Of a stretch of DNA of 64,000 nucleotides, positions 19,975-31,485 are shown piece by piece (position 1 is the first letter of the stretch; every line of letters starts with the position of its first letter). The notes under the pieces are model-generated. The model did not search any database. It saw only the letters and a list, made by a program, of their open reading frames with translations, and was not told where the DNA came from. Origin of the DNA: Isoetes taiwanensis. Taxonomy: Eukaryota; Streptophyta; Lycopodiopsida; Isoetales; Isoetaceae. A program made the translations under genes and the position numbers. The stretch covers positions 3,672,224 to 3,736,223 of the forward strand of contig JAJEKV010000035.1 in assembly GCA_021234155.1 (NCBI GenBank), written 5' to 3'.

Positions 19975-22917
19975 TCTACTTATTTAAAAAGTTTTTGGGG
20001 TGGGGTGTCTCCCTTTTTTCGGCCGCCGATAACACTCCATTTTCCGGCCAAAAGCGTGATTTTGGAATCGGAATTGGCACGGAATTATTTTTGGACGACG
20101 AAGCTTTTCCCCATACCCTAAAAATGCTTTTCCTTTACTTCTTTGCATGGCGACCGTTTCAGTCCTCCCCGAAAAATGATTCTTATGGGCGGAGGGTTTT
20201 AGTCCCAATGATTTTCAAAGGATTTATGTAGTCGCCAATCGCCTTCATCTTCAAACGGTTCCCAGTTCAACGATCTTTCGACTAGACATGTGCTTCAATT
20301 GGAGGCAATTGTTGGGCACGTTCTAAATCCTGATTCAAGGATCAACCCATTTTGCGGGTAGTACAACAACTAAATTATTTTCATCGGCTTTTGCAACTCT
20401 TTGGATTGCCTTTGTCCAAGATATGGCATGGGATTGTCCTCTACTTTCCATCTATTGTTTTTCTTTTCTTTTTTTTAAAAGATGGTCTCAGAAATTGCGG
20501 TAGAAATTGGAGGAGCAGATCCAGGGGAAATCGTCACATCCATCGGGCATTCTTATTTCCGGAGGGATCGCCAAGCAGTTCCGCCTAAACCATTACCATC
20601 CTTCTATTCTATATCATGCTTATCGATGGAGAAGAACACAAGGAGGCCGGAGCCGCTCACCAAGTGCCATTTCATTCTCTGCTAATCTCACTCTCATTCT
20701 ATGTAAGGGAAGGCCATAGCAAGCGGTTGATACGGTGCCATTAAGTAGAGTTCTAGACCATTGTTATTCATAATCGCCTGTGGTTGGTGCATATAACATT
20801 CTGTCTAGATCTGTACCTTTAAAGTGTGGTCACATCTTCTTTGAAAGTGGATACCATATTGTGATGTTAGGGCCTGGAGGAACCAGGAGTTGCAATATCA
20901 AAGCTAGATAGCAAAGATCGTGCAAAGCAAAACGCATGCAAGTTTGAGTCCATATAACCATTTATATGAATAAACAATATGGATTTTGTGGCCTTATTCC
21001 TTTGAAAAGTCACGATAATGTTTATTATTGCATCTTGCAATCCTTCATTACAATAGTTGATGTCCATTGCTATGCATATGTAGGCCCTCCTAATAGGAAA
21101 TGCTATGCATATGTAGGCCCTCCTAATAGGAAAGTAGAGCTAGCAAGCAAGCGGCAAGAGATTTCACTAAATCAAAGGAGCTTGGAGATGGAAAAATCGC
21201 TGCACTTTCCTTATATAATTTTTCTTCTTTATTTGTTGTATTTTTCGAGAAGGAAAGAAACCTAATGTTTTCCTCGATCATGCGTAAGCAAATGGATCCT
21301 TCTCGAGGGTTTTTTTTTTTTCAAATCATTGGGAGCTTGGGTTTGGAAATGGGAATGCTTCTTGCTTCTTGCTTCCTTTTGATCAGGGGTCAGTATGTTT
21401 CGACGTTTTTGGATTTTTTTTCTCTCTTTTAAGAGTTTTTCTTTGCCCAGGTTACTTTGCTCGGGAATCATTTGAAGCTTCTTACCATGATATGATTACC
21501 ATTTTCCATCGTTTACTTTCCCGAGAGCAATGGCTAATTTCTTGGACTTTTTTTGGCCGCCAGAAAGCACTTGGCTCCAAACAGAGCATCCTAGAAAGCA
21601 TCTACATGCTTCATTTCTTCTATTGAGCACTCGTTCCAGATTTGAGCTTGATGATTGCGTGTAAATTTTGTAAGGACTTAAAAGAAGTGCCATACTTTGC
21701 TCTAAAGCATTCACTTTTTAATAAAGGTCCGCAAATTTGATTCCCGAATTACGTGATTACGCTTTGCAAAAATCCAATAGTTTAATTGTGGCAGGAGTCT
21801 GGGCTCGTGCAATTCCGAAGATGTTGGGACACAAGGCTGGAGCAAGTAGCTGGACATTATTGAGAATATAGCGGTTGCTTGGGAGCCTAAATCCAACCGG
21901 GTAGATAATCACATCTATGGCGGTGGTATCATTTGGCATTACTATCGCACTACTACTGCTTCTTCCGAGTTGGATAGGTAGTGCTACTGCTGAAGTATGA
22001 TTTGGGGTGCATCATTGGAGAAGAATCTGTCTGTTATACCCAAGGATCACATCATTTTTCTATGAAGTTCTTGGATGTATACAATCGGTGTGTGCAAATC
22101 TTTGGAAATTGTCCATACTATGGTTTGATTCTCGTACATACAATAGGTATGATATACAATTTTGTTTTCCGGTGCTTTTGGAGGATTTTCGGTCGTTAAT
22201 TTGCATTTATTTACTTGGTTGCGAGGGAATAAGACCGGAATGCCGGACTAAAAAAAATTCATGTTGCCGGGGAGGATATCTTTACTTCACGCTTCTTCTT
22301 TGAGATTGTGGCAAATGCTAACATATAGAATGAAGATCAATATCTTGAGCAATTGTTCATCAATTGAGTCTATCAATTGTTGTTTTTGAAGCGAGATCAA
22401 TTTCGAATTGTTCATAAAAAAACCCAACATCATGGTTGCTTCAAGATATCGGCATTCAAATGGCATTTCAAATCAAGGTAGTCTTGGCCTTTTTCTTGCA
22501 CTTCATTTAGCCATGTCAAATTTATATGGTTAGTAAACCGATCTAGCCCATATGTTGAAAGAGTATTTAGGTTGTTTAAGGAGCCGTTATTCTACTGATG
22601 ATTGGTATCATGAATGTTCATGTCCGTTAAGCCACATTTGTACCTTTATTTAAAGCCACATGTAAGAGTACATCTCAAACCAGCATGCACACACGGGGCA
22701 AGATTAAATATCTATATGCTTGGAAAAAATGACATATCTAGGATGCATCATGTTGTAGGTGTGACAATGTTACACTGCACATATGAATATTATGATTTAC
22801 TGGATTCCATATACTTACAGAAATGGATCTTGCAGTATTTGAGACACGGTGCTTGCAAAAAGCAGATTGAAGAAGTTAGCAAAATTCCTGGGCAACAAAC
22901 GTTTTATAAGTTCTAAG

Positions 22918-23364
22918 CAACCAACATAACTACTATTAACATTAATTAACACAAACCATTACATTCAACATGTTTAAATTAAAATCCCCCTAAAACCCCC
23001 TTTGGTTTGGGTGCATATTCACACGGGGGGTGACTCCGGGCAACGAGAGCTGTTGGATAGGCATATTCATCCCTTATTCCTTAATCTACACCGTACACAA
23101 AGTTCCTCATTTGTGGGGTATAGATGTACAAAATTTGCTATACTGTATAACAAGATTCGCAAAATACTATAAGATTTGAGATAATATACTATATGGTGTT
23201 GATTTTGTACATGCAAAACATAATTATAGGGGCTCTCGCTCTCCCCCACGTCACCCCCGTGAAATATGCACCCAAACCAAAGGGGGTTTTAGGGGGATTT
23301 TAATTTAAACATGTTGAATGTAATGGTTTGTGTTAATTAATGTTAATAGTAGTTATGTTGGTTG
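22918..23364. mobile_element. MITE with ~115-bp terminal inverted repeats
   Basis: The left arm starting CAACCAACATAACTACTATT is the near-perfect reverse complement of the right arm ending at 23364. Differences are limited to a few positions near the inner end (CACGGGGGGTGAC versus CACGGGGGTGAC). The centre is about 215 bp with no gene. It sits at the left junction of the extra cargo of unit 1. The target duplication is unclear. A GGGCCC-TTC-GGGCCC hairpin follows at about 23385-23400. Confidence 0.85.
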
Positions 23365-23642
23365 TTACATTAAAAAAAAATTTTGGGCCCTTCGGGCCCC
23401 AAAAGAAGCAAACATAAATAAACTTTGAGGTAAACAAGAAAATAAAAATACAAAATAAACTTTGAGGTAAACAGGAAAATAAAAATACAAAATGAATGAT
23501 GTGTTATTGCAAACCATATATTTTAAATTGCCACATGTGATGAGAAGTGTCAACTGAGTTAGCCAATAGCGACGAAAGCTTCGACATCATAATTTGCCTC
23601 ACGCTAGTATATTGCATTCTAAACTGATGATAATAATAAAGA

Positions 23643-23848
23643 TCATTTGCAGCCCTTGCTTGTGCACTTGTATACTTTTGAAAAGAATAATTTCCGTGAG
23701 ACCATTCGACCTTTCCATCGGTATTCTGATCAGAATAGAAAGTCATCATTTGCAGCCCTTGCTTGTGCACTTGTATACTTTTGAAAAGAATAATTTCCGT
23801 GAGACCATTCGACCTTTCCATCGGTATCCTGATCAGAATAGAAAGTCA
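23643..23848. repeat. 103-bp tandem duplication in the unit 1 cargo
   Basis: Two adjacent copies beginning CATCATTTGCAGCCCTTGCT (the first with GATCATTTGCAG) run to AGAATAGAAAGT. In reverse they encode an open stretch with HGNYSFQKYTSAQARAAND in each copy, so part of an unrecognised exon is duplicated. A 37-bp tandem duplication (AATAAACTTTGAGGTAAACA) lies just left, near 23413-23488. Confidence 0.8.
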
Positions 23849-23989
23849 CAGCTTTTAAAGAAAATCTTTCTGAAACAATGTTATCAGGCTCTGCCTCATG
23901 CCCATAAACTCTTCCAACATCTCCAACTTGCCTCATTTTTATCTACATCGCCATACTTGAGAGAGGAATCAGCCCTTCAATCCAAATAT

Positions 23990-26049
23990 ATTTAACCATA
24001 GCACTTTGCAATGCAACAAGGAGCACAGCTACCGTAAATTCTGCGACTTGAATTGAATCTGAAATATTTCCAAAAAGGCCTGCTTCTTTGTACATTTCCA
24101 GCACAAAGGCTACACAGGAACCCAATCATCCTTTTCAGGTATGGTGAGAATTTGTCCAAACGAAACACCGCACATCTCACCTTCTTTAATTATGTCAGGA
24201 AGATATAGTCCCTGATTGAAACAGCAGAACATAAGCAATCAACATAGTACTATAGGACTGATGCTGTAAATGAAGGCATGTAGCACCTCTGTCCCAGTCT
24301 TTTGTTAAGAGCCTCATTCCACATATTCGCTGCATAATGAGGTTGCAACCGGGTCGACGCAGAAGAAGCCTGAGGGCAACCCGAAAAAAATGAACTCTAT
24401 AAATGCGGGTATACGATCATATTTTACTACACTCGTTTATTAAAAACCCGAAAGTATAAAATCGATATGAAAAAGAGGTATTTTACCAAGTTGGAATCCA
24501 AGGGAGACGGGTAGTTGCCATCCAAAGTGTCAATCCAAAATAAAGATCATATTATGATAACCATAAGGTTTGCCATCCATGCTACGTGCATATTGCCGGC
24601 AAAGAAATATGATTAAACTTTGCCCTCAAATCAAACGTAGTAGTAATAATGCAACATGAGAGTCTCGGGGATCATTGACTTGTTGAGTCCACCAATCGTC
24701 CCTAGGATAGAACCGCAATTATTTTTTCACCCTTCACATGTGACAAATGAAGATTAAAGACGGATAAAACGTGAGAACCAAACTTCTTTTGTCTATGCAA
24801 TACTTTTCGTTTCTCCAACCCGAGGTTTCCATCTTCATCTCTCGAGGCACACTTGCTGTCCCGCATATGCACCAGGTCACCCATTTTTCTAATGTTTCAA
24901 ACCCACCCCAAATGCCTCAGTATTTTAGACATGGCGAAAAGTCACCGGATGAATATCGGCGGCCGCTATAATTGGTTCTGAGTTGTGGGCGTTTCTCAAA
25001 CGAGGCACCCGTATGCTTTTTCAAAACTCAATGTTGGCGGTTTCTCCCCATCCAATTATTAGAAAAGATAGGTAATGCATCCCAAAGAGCCACTAAAGTA
25101 CCCAACATCCCCTTTCTTTCATCAAGAATATAGAAATGCCTTTACGCTTCACACTGCCTGAAAGTGGCGATTTTTCGATGACTGATGATAACAAATCTTA
25201 AACATTGATGAGGAGACCACTCATTCTCTCCTTCTTGCCATTCTTTGATGGAAAATGAGTGCTTGCATGCGATGAAATAATAATCCCGGCTCACACGATA
25301 TGGTGTTGCAAAATGTACAAGTCCATGCAAGTCCGGCTATGAGGCTTATTAGTGTGCAAAAACAAAATGTTTGTAAGCTTGTGAATCCTTACATAGTATG
25401 GCCTAAAACGAATTGACCCCAGTATTAGGGAAAGTCAATACTTGAATTAGAAACTAGCTTTTGTGTGGCGACAAAAAAATAAAAGTTTATGAAGCCCACC
25501 AGATGTAGAGAACTCCACCACCGGTTTAGTTGGCACTTCGGGTTGGTGAATTCCATCCAAGCCCGATTCTCGTAAAAGCACGCACCTTTCCATTCGTTTG
25601 AACTATTGTTCTTCTCATCATCAGAAACCGCAGCCAGAAATTGAGGCAATAAATCCAAAGCACTGTGCAATTTATTTACAAGGGGCCAAGAGACGGAGTG
25701 AGACAAAAGGGGCAATACATACATCCCGGGGATGGAAGAGGTAGGGCAATTCTGTTTCAAAACCAAGTCCAAGGACACAAAAAGGCAAAAGTATTGGGAA
25801 GGCTAATATGATCACAAGACCTGGTCGCGCGCCATAGCCAGGTCTTGCTTGAATGGATCTCCGCTTCCATAGCCAGGAAGTTAAGGAATATTCAGGCGAA
25901 CTAGGAGACGTCGGGGATCCGTGTGGGGGACGGTTAGGATGGCCCGTTGAATAGCTTGGAGTGTGTTCAACGATTGAAGATGCTTTATTTTTGTCCACCC
26001 ACCACAAAAACGCCTCCACCACAGGATTTGTCCCATTTTCTAAAATCAA
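23990..26049 (-). pseudogene. Captured gene: conserved plant membrane protein of unknown function, frame-broken
   Basis: Minus-strand pieces lie in order over 2 kb. Near 25850-25690 is a hydrophobic N-terminal segment (GLVIILAFPILLPFCVLGL) leading to SHSVSWPLVNKLHSALDLL and FLAAVSDDEK. Near 25590 is NEWKGACFYENRAWMEF. Near 25325 is FATPYRVSRDYYFIACKHSF. Then come SIFLM (25140), a WGGFETLEKWV-like block, DEDGNLG, and DGKPYG. After an intron-like gap with a GTAAAA donor and a CCCTCAG acceptor come YAANMWNEALNKRLG (24335-24290), CGVSFGQILTIPEKDDW, and CVAFVLEMYKEAGLFGNISD. I recognise the block order as that of a conserved, widely distributed plant protein of unknown function but cannot name it. 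Several frames are needed to read through. Many breaks fall where CAG or CTG would be expected, so some may be sequence errors. It is present only in Helitron unit 1. Confidence 0.65.
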
Positions 26050-27321
26050 CGGCTAACAAAAGGGTGCACTCTAGAAATACTATTTAGTACGCCTGGATGA
26101 ATACGGCCACCAAATCATATGAAAACCTTAGAGAAAACAGTATAAAAACAGAAAAAAACCCCCTGTTATAATGCTACATATTATAACAAAAATTAGATTG
26201 TTTATGGCATGTGCCACCTTCGTATACTTGCAAAGGTTGCAAAGGTTAGAATATATGGTGGATTGTCTATGACAGATTGTTTGCTACATGGACCCTTTAC
26301 TACAATTACTTCATTCCTGTATTCAAATACCCCCATATAGAAACTAATGTCTTACTTGGGTCTTACTTTTGGTCTTACTTTTGTTTGTATGTTTAAATAT
26401 GCAATACCACATCTCCTTTGCATTTATACGACTATAAGCGTTGAATCCGTAAACCTATATGGGCAAGGATACAGAATGCTATGATAAGTACAGAATAATG
26501 ATGTGCGGATTATTTTGTGATGTGTTCACTATTTTGTGATGTGTGAATGCCCATGTGCCATTACGGCCGATGATTGCACATGGTTTGTGGCGAAAGGGTA
26601 TCACAATCGTTACTGGCCAGAAGGGTATTACAATCGTTACTGGTTGGAATTGGTATGAGAAAGAAGAAAGAAATTGATGGTGCATATAATGCACATGTCT
26701 TGCAAGGTTTTGAGATGCTTTATGTCTATATTGACCTAAGAGGGGTCCTAATGACATTTGCTTACTATAGATACAACAACTAACCTTTATAGATCATGGC
26801 CCCAATCCACACCATTACAATCAAAAGCGCATTACAATTGACAAATATCACTTTATATTTTATGCACGAAACTCTCGAATACAAAAAGATTGGCAACTTA
26901 TGGTACAAGACTCACAAGTGCAAGTTTTTGGTGGTGAATTCCATAATCATGTTGGATAGAATCTTTAGCAGTCCATTTTTTTGAAGGCCCATATAAATTT
27001 ATGCTATTACTTATGTGCAGCAACACTGAGCACACGTTTATTAGGGTGATATCTTGAGCATAAGTTTTGGATCTGTCTTTCTAAATTTTCGACTTTAGAG
27101 GTAGATTTAACTGCCCCCCACATTCCTTACAAAGCAGTATTTTTTTACTAAAATCCATGTACGCATAGTTAATACATTTGTGATACTGAATTAGACAAGT
27201 TCAATAACAAGATAATTACAAAAATAAATAATATTCATTCTTACAAATATCAATATGCATTATTGTCGAAGTTGCACATATGGACATTAAAGGCTGAGTA
27301 AAAATAGATGACAGAACATTA

Positions 27322-27338
27322 GCCCGGCAACGCCGGGC
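27322..27338 (+). other. Helitron unit 1 terminal hairpin
   Basis: GCCCGGC-AAC-GCCGGGC, a 7-bp perfect stem, ten to thirteen bases before CTAG at 27348-27351. In Helitrons this hairpin is thought to signal termination of rolling-circle strand transfer. Confidence 0.9.
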
Positions 27339-27351
27339 ACACGTTTACTAG

Positions 27352-30300
27352 TCTACTTATTTAAAAAGTTTTTGGGGTGGGATGTCTCCCTTTTTCCAGC
27401 CGCCGGTAACACTCCATTTTCCGGCCAAAAGCGTGATTTTGGAATCGGAAATGGCACGGAATTATTTTTGGACGACGAAGCTTTTCCCCATACCCTAAAA
27501 ATGCTTTTCCTTTACTTCTTTGCATGGCGACCGTTTCAGTCCTCCCCGAAAAATGATTCTTATGGGCGGAGGGGTTTTAGTCCCAATGATTTTCAAAGGA
27601 TTTATGTAGTCGCCACCGCCTTCATCTTCAAACGGTTCCCAGCGCTGATCTTTCTGACTAGACATGTGCTTCAATTGGAGGCAATTGTTGGGCACGTTCT
27701 AAATGCCGGATTCAAGGAGCATCAACCCATTTTGCAGGTAGTACAACAACTAAATTATTTTCATCGGCTTTTGCAACTCTTTGGATTGCACTGTCCAAGA
27801 TATGGCATGGGATTGTCCTCTACTTTCCATCTATTGTTTTTTCTTTCTTTTTTTGTTAAAGATGGTCTGTAAATTGCAGGTAGAAATTGGAGGAGCAGAT
27901 CCAGGGGGAAATCGTCACATCCATCAGGCATTCTTATTTCCAGAGGGATCGCTGCGCAGGTCTGCCTAAACCATTACCATCCTTCTATTCTATATCATGC
28001 TTATCTGATGGAGAAGAACACAAGGAGTGCTGGAGCCGCTCACCAGTGTGCCATTTCATTCTCTGCTAATCTCACTCTCATTCTATGTAAGGGAAGGCCA
28101 TAGCAAGCAGTTGATACGGTGCCATTCGTAGAGTTCTAGACCATTGTTATTCATAATCGCTTCAGGGTTGGTGCATATAACATTCTGTCTAGATCTGTAC
28201 CTTTAAAGTGTGGCTGCATCTTGCTGAAAGTGGATACCATATTGTGATGTTAGGGCCTGGAGGAACCAGGAGTTGCAGTATCAAAGCTAGATAGCAGCAT
28301 CAGGCAAAGCAAAACGCATGCAAGTTTGAGTCCATATAACCATTTATATGAATAAACAATATGGATTTTGTGGCCTTATTCCTTTGAAAAGTCACGATAA
28401 TGTTTATTATTGCATCTTGCAATCCTTCATTACAATAGTTGATGTCCATTGCTATGCATATGTAGGCCCTCCTAATAGGAAATGCTATGCATATGTAGGC
28501 CCTCCTAATAGGAAAGTAGAGCTAGCAAGCAAGCGGCAAGAGATTTCACTAAATCAAAGGAGCTTGAAGATGGAAAAATCGCTGCACTTTCCTTATATAA
28601 TTTTTCTTCTTTATTTGTTGTATTTTCGGAGAAGGAAAGAAACCTAATGTTTTCCTCTGATGCAGAAGCAAATGGATCCTTCTGAGGGTTTTTTTTCGCA
28701 AATCATTGGGAGCTTGGGTTTGGAAATGGGAATGCTTCTTGCTTCTTGCTTCCTTTTGATGCAGGGCTGTATGTTTCTGACGTTTTTGGATTTTTTTTTA
28801 TCTCTCTTTTAAGAGTTTTCTTTGCCCAGGTTACTTTGCTCAGAATCATTTGAAGCTTCTTACCATGATATGATTACCATTTTCCATCGTTTACTTTCCG
28901 GAGCAATGGCTAATTTCTTGGACTTTTTTTTGGCCGGCAGAAAGCACTTGGCTCCAAACAGAGCATCCTAGAAAGCATCTACATGCTTCATTTCTTCTAT
29001 TGAGCACTCTGTTCCAGATTTGAGCTTGATGATTGCGTGTAAATTTTGTAAGGACTTAAAAGAAGTGCCATACTTTGCTCTAAAGCATTCAGCTTTTTTA
29101 ATAAAGGTCTGCAAATTTGATTCCTGAATTACGTGATTCTGCTTTGCAAAAAATCCAATAGTTTAATTGTGAGCAGGAGCTGGGCTCAGGCAATTCCAGC
29201 ATGTTGGGACACAAGGCTGGAGCAAGTAGCTGGACATTATTGAGAATATAGCAGTTGCTTGGGAGCCTAAATCCAGCTTCTGGTAGATAATCACATCTAT
29301 GGCAGTGGTATCATTTGGCATTACTATCTGCACTACTACAGTTCTTCTGAGTTGGATAGGTAGTGCTACGGCTGAAGTATGATTTGGGGTGCATCATTGG
29401 AGAAGAATCTGTGCTGTTATACCCAAGGATCACATCATTTTTCTATGAAGTTCTTGGATGTATACAATCAGTGTGCAAATACTGGAAATTGTCCATACTA
29501 TGGTTTGATTCTGTACATACAATAGGTATGATATACAATTTTGTTTCCCAGTGCTTTTGGAGGATTTTCAGTCGTTAATTTGCATTTATTTACTTGGTTG
29601 CAGTAGGAATAAGACCGGAATGCCAGACTAAAAAAAATTCATGTTGCCAGGAGGATATCTTTACTTCACGCTTCTTCTTTGAGATTGTGGCAAATGCTAA
29701 CATATAGAATGAAGATCAATATCTTGAGCAATTGTTCATCAATTGAGTCTATCAATTGTTGTTTTTGAAGCAGATCAATTTCTGGAATTGTTCATAAAAA
29801 AACCAGCATCATGGTTAGTTCTGAAGATATCGGCATTCAAATGGCATTTCGTCAAGGTAGTGCTGGCCTTTTCTTGCACTTCATTTAGCCATGTCAAATT
29901 TATATGGTTAGTAGACTGATCTAGCCCATATGTTGAAAGAGTATTTAGGTTGTTTAAGGAGCCGTTATTCTACAGACTGATTGGTATCATGAATGTTCAT
30001 GTCCGTTAAGCCACATTTGTACCTTTGCGAAAGCCACATGTAAGAGTACATCTCAAACCAGCATGCACACACGGGGCAAGATTAAATATCTATATGCTTG
30101 GGAAAAATGACATATCTAGGATGCATCATGTTGTAGGTGTGACAATGTTACACTGCACATATGAATATTATGATTTACTGGATTCCATATACTTACAGAA
30201 ATGGATCTTGCAGTATTTGAGACACGGTGCTTGCAAAAAGCAGATTGAAGAAGTTAGCAAAATTCCTGGGCAACAAACGTTTTATAAGTTCTAAGCAATT

Positions 30301-31485
30301 TAGTTGCAAGGACACTTAATATAACAAAAATTAGATTGTTTATGGCATGTGCCACCTTCGTATACTTGCAAAGGTTGCAAAGGTTAGAATATATGGTGGA
30401 TTGTCTATGACAGATTGTTTGCTACATGGACCCTTTACTACAATTACTTCATTCCTGTATTCAAATACCCCCATATAGAAACTAATGTCTTACTTGGGTC
30501 TTACTTTTGGTCTTACTTTTGTTTGTATGTTTAAATATGCAATACCGCATCTCCTTTGCATTTATACGACTATAAGCGTTGAATCCGTAAACCTATATGG
30601 GCAAGGATACAGAATGCTATGATAAGTACAGAATAATGATGTGCGGATTATTTTGTGATGTGTTCACTATTTTGTGATGTGTGAATGCCCATGTGCCATT
30701 ACGCTGATGATTGCACATGGTTTGTGGCCGAAGGGTATCACAATCGTTCTCGGCGTAAGGGTATTACAATCGTTCTTGGTTGGAATTGGTATGAGAAAGA
30801 AGAAAGAAATTGATGGTGCATATAATGCACATGTCTTGCAAGGTTTTGAGATGCTTTATGTCTATATTGACCTAAGAGGGGTCCTAATGACATTTGCTTA
30901 CTATAGATACAACAACTAACCTTTATAGATCATGGCCCCAATCCACACCATTACAATCAAAAGCGCATTACAATTGACAAATATCACTTTATATTTTATG
31001 CACGAAACTCTCGAATACAAAAGATTGGCAACTTATGGTACAAGACTCACAAGTGCAAGTTTTTGGTGGTGAATTCCATAATCATGTTGGATAGAATCTT
31101 TAGCAGGTCCATTTTTGAAGGCCCATATAAATTTATGCTATTACTTATGTGCAGCAACACTGAGCACACGTTTATTAGGGTGATATCTTGAGCATAAGTT
31201 TTGGATCTGTCTTTCTAAATTTTCGACTTTAGAGGTAGATTTAACTGCCCCCCACATTCCTTACAAAGCAGTATTTTTTTACTAAAATCCATGTACGCAT
31301 AGTTAATACATTTGTGATACTGAATTAGACAAGTTCAATAACAAGATAATTACAAAAATAAATAATATTCATTCTTACAAATATCAATATGCATTATTGT
31401 CGAAGTTGCACATATGGGCATTAAAGGCTGAGTAAAAATAGATGACAGAACATTAGCCCGGCAACGCCGGGCACACGTTTACTAG
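27352..31485 (+). mobile_element. Helitron unit 2 (4134 bp)
   Basis: It starts with TC immediately after the CTAG of unit 1 and ends with an intact hairpin (31456-31472) and CTAG. The first 3 kb keep CAG and CTG trinucleotides at many positions where units 1, 3, 4 and 5 have altered bases. This unit is therefore the best guide to the underlying sequence, although it has its own altered site near 30753-30775. No recognisable protein. Confidence 0.92.
31456..31472 (+). other. Helitron unit 2 terminal hairpin
   Basis: Identical 17-base hairpin to that of unit 1, followed by ACACGTTTACTAG and directly by unit 3. Confidence 0.9.

Larger units (their letters stand above)
19975..27351 (+). mobile_element. 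Helitron unit 1 (7377 bp) with an extra 3.26 kb cargo
   Basis: It begins TCTACTTATTTAAAAAG and ends with hairpin GCCCGGCAACGCCGGGC (27322-27338), then ACACGTTTACTAG: the TC start and hairpin plus CTAG end of Helitrons. It equals the 4.1 kb units except for an extra segment at about 22921-26182, where the other units have only about 21 bp. Reading frames shared with the other units are short and I recognise no Rep/helicase, so the element is non-autonomous. The 33-bp duplication at 21068-21133, present in every complete unit, encodes CYAYVGPPNRK twice. Confidence 0.9.

Noticed and set aside
20966-21265. A 99-residue frame repeated in the Helitron units (MNKQYGFCGLIPLK...) as a real gene
   Set aside because: It is present because the element is repeated. 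No family, splice context or start context supports it, and its length varies between units with the CAG/CTG changes.
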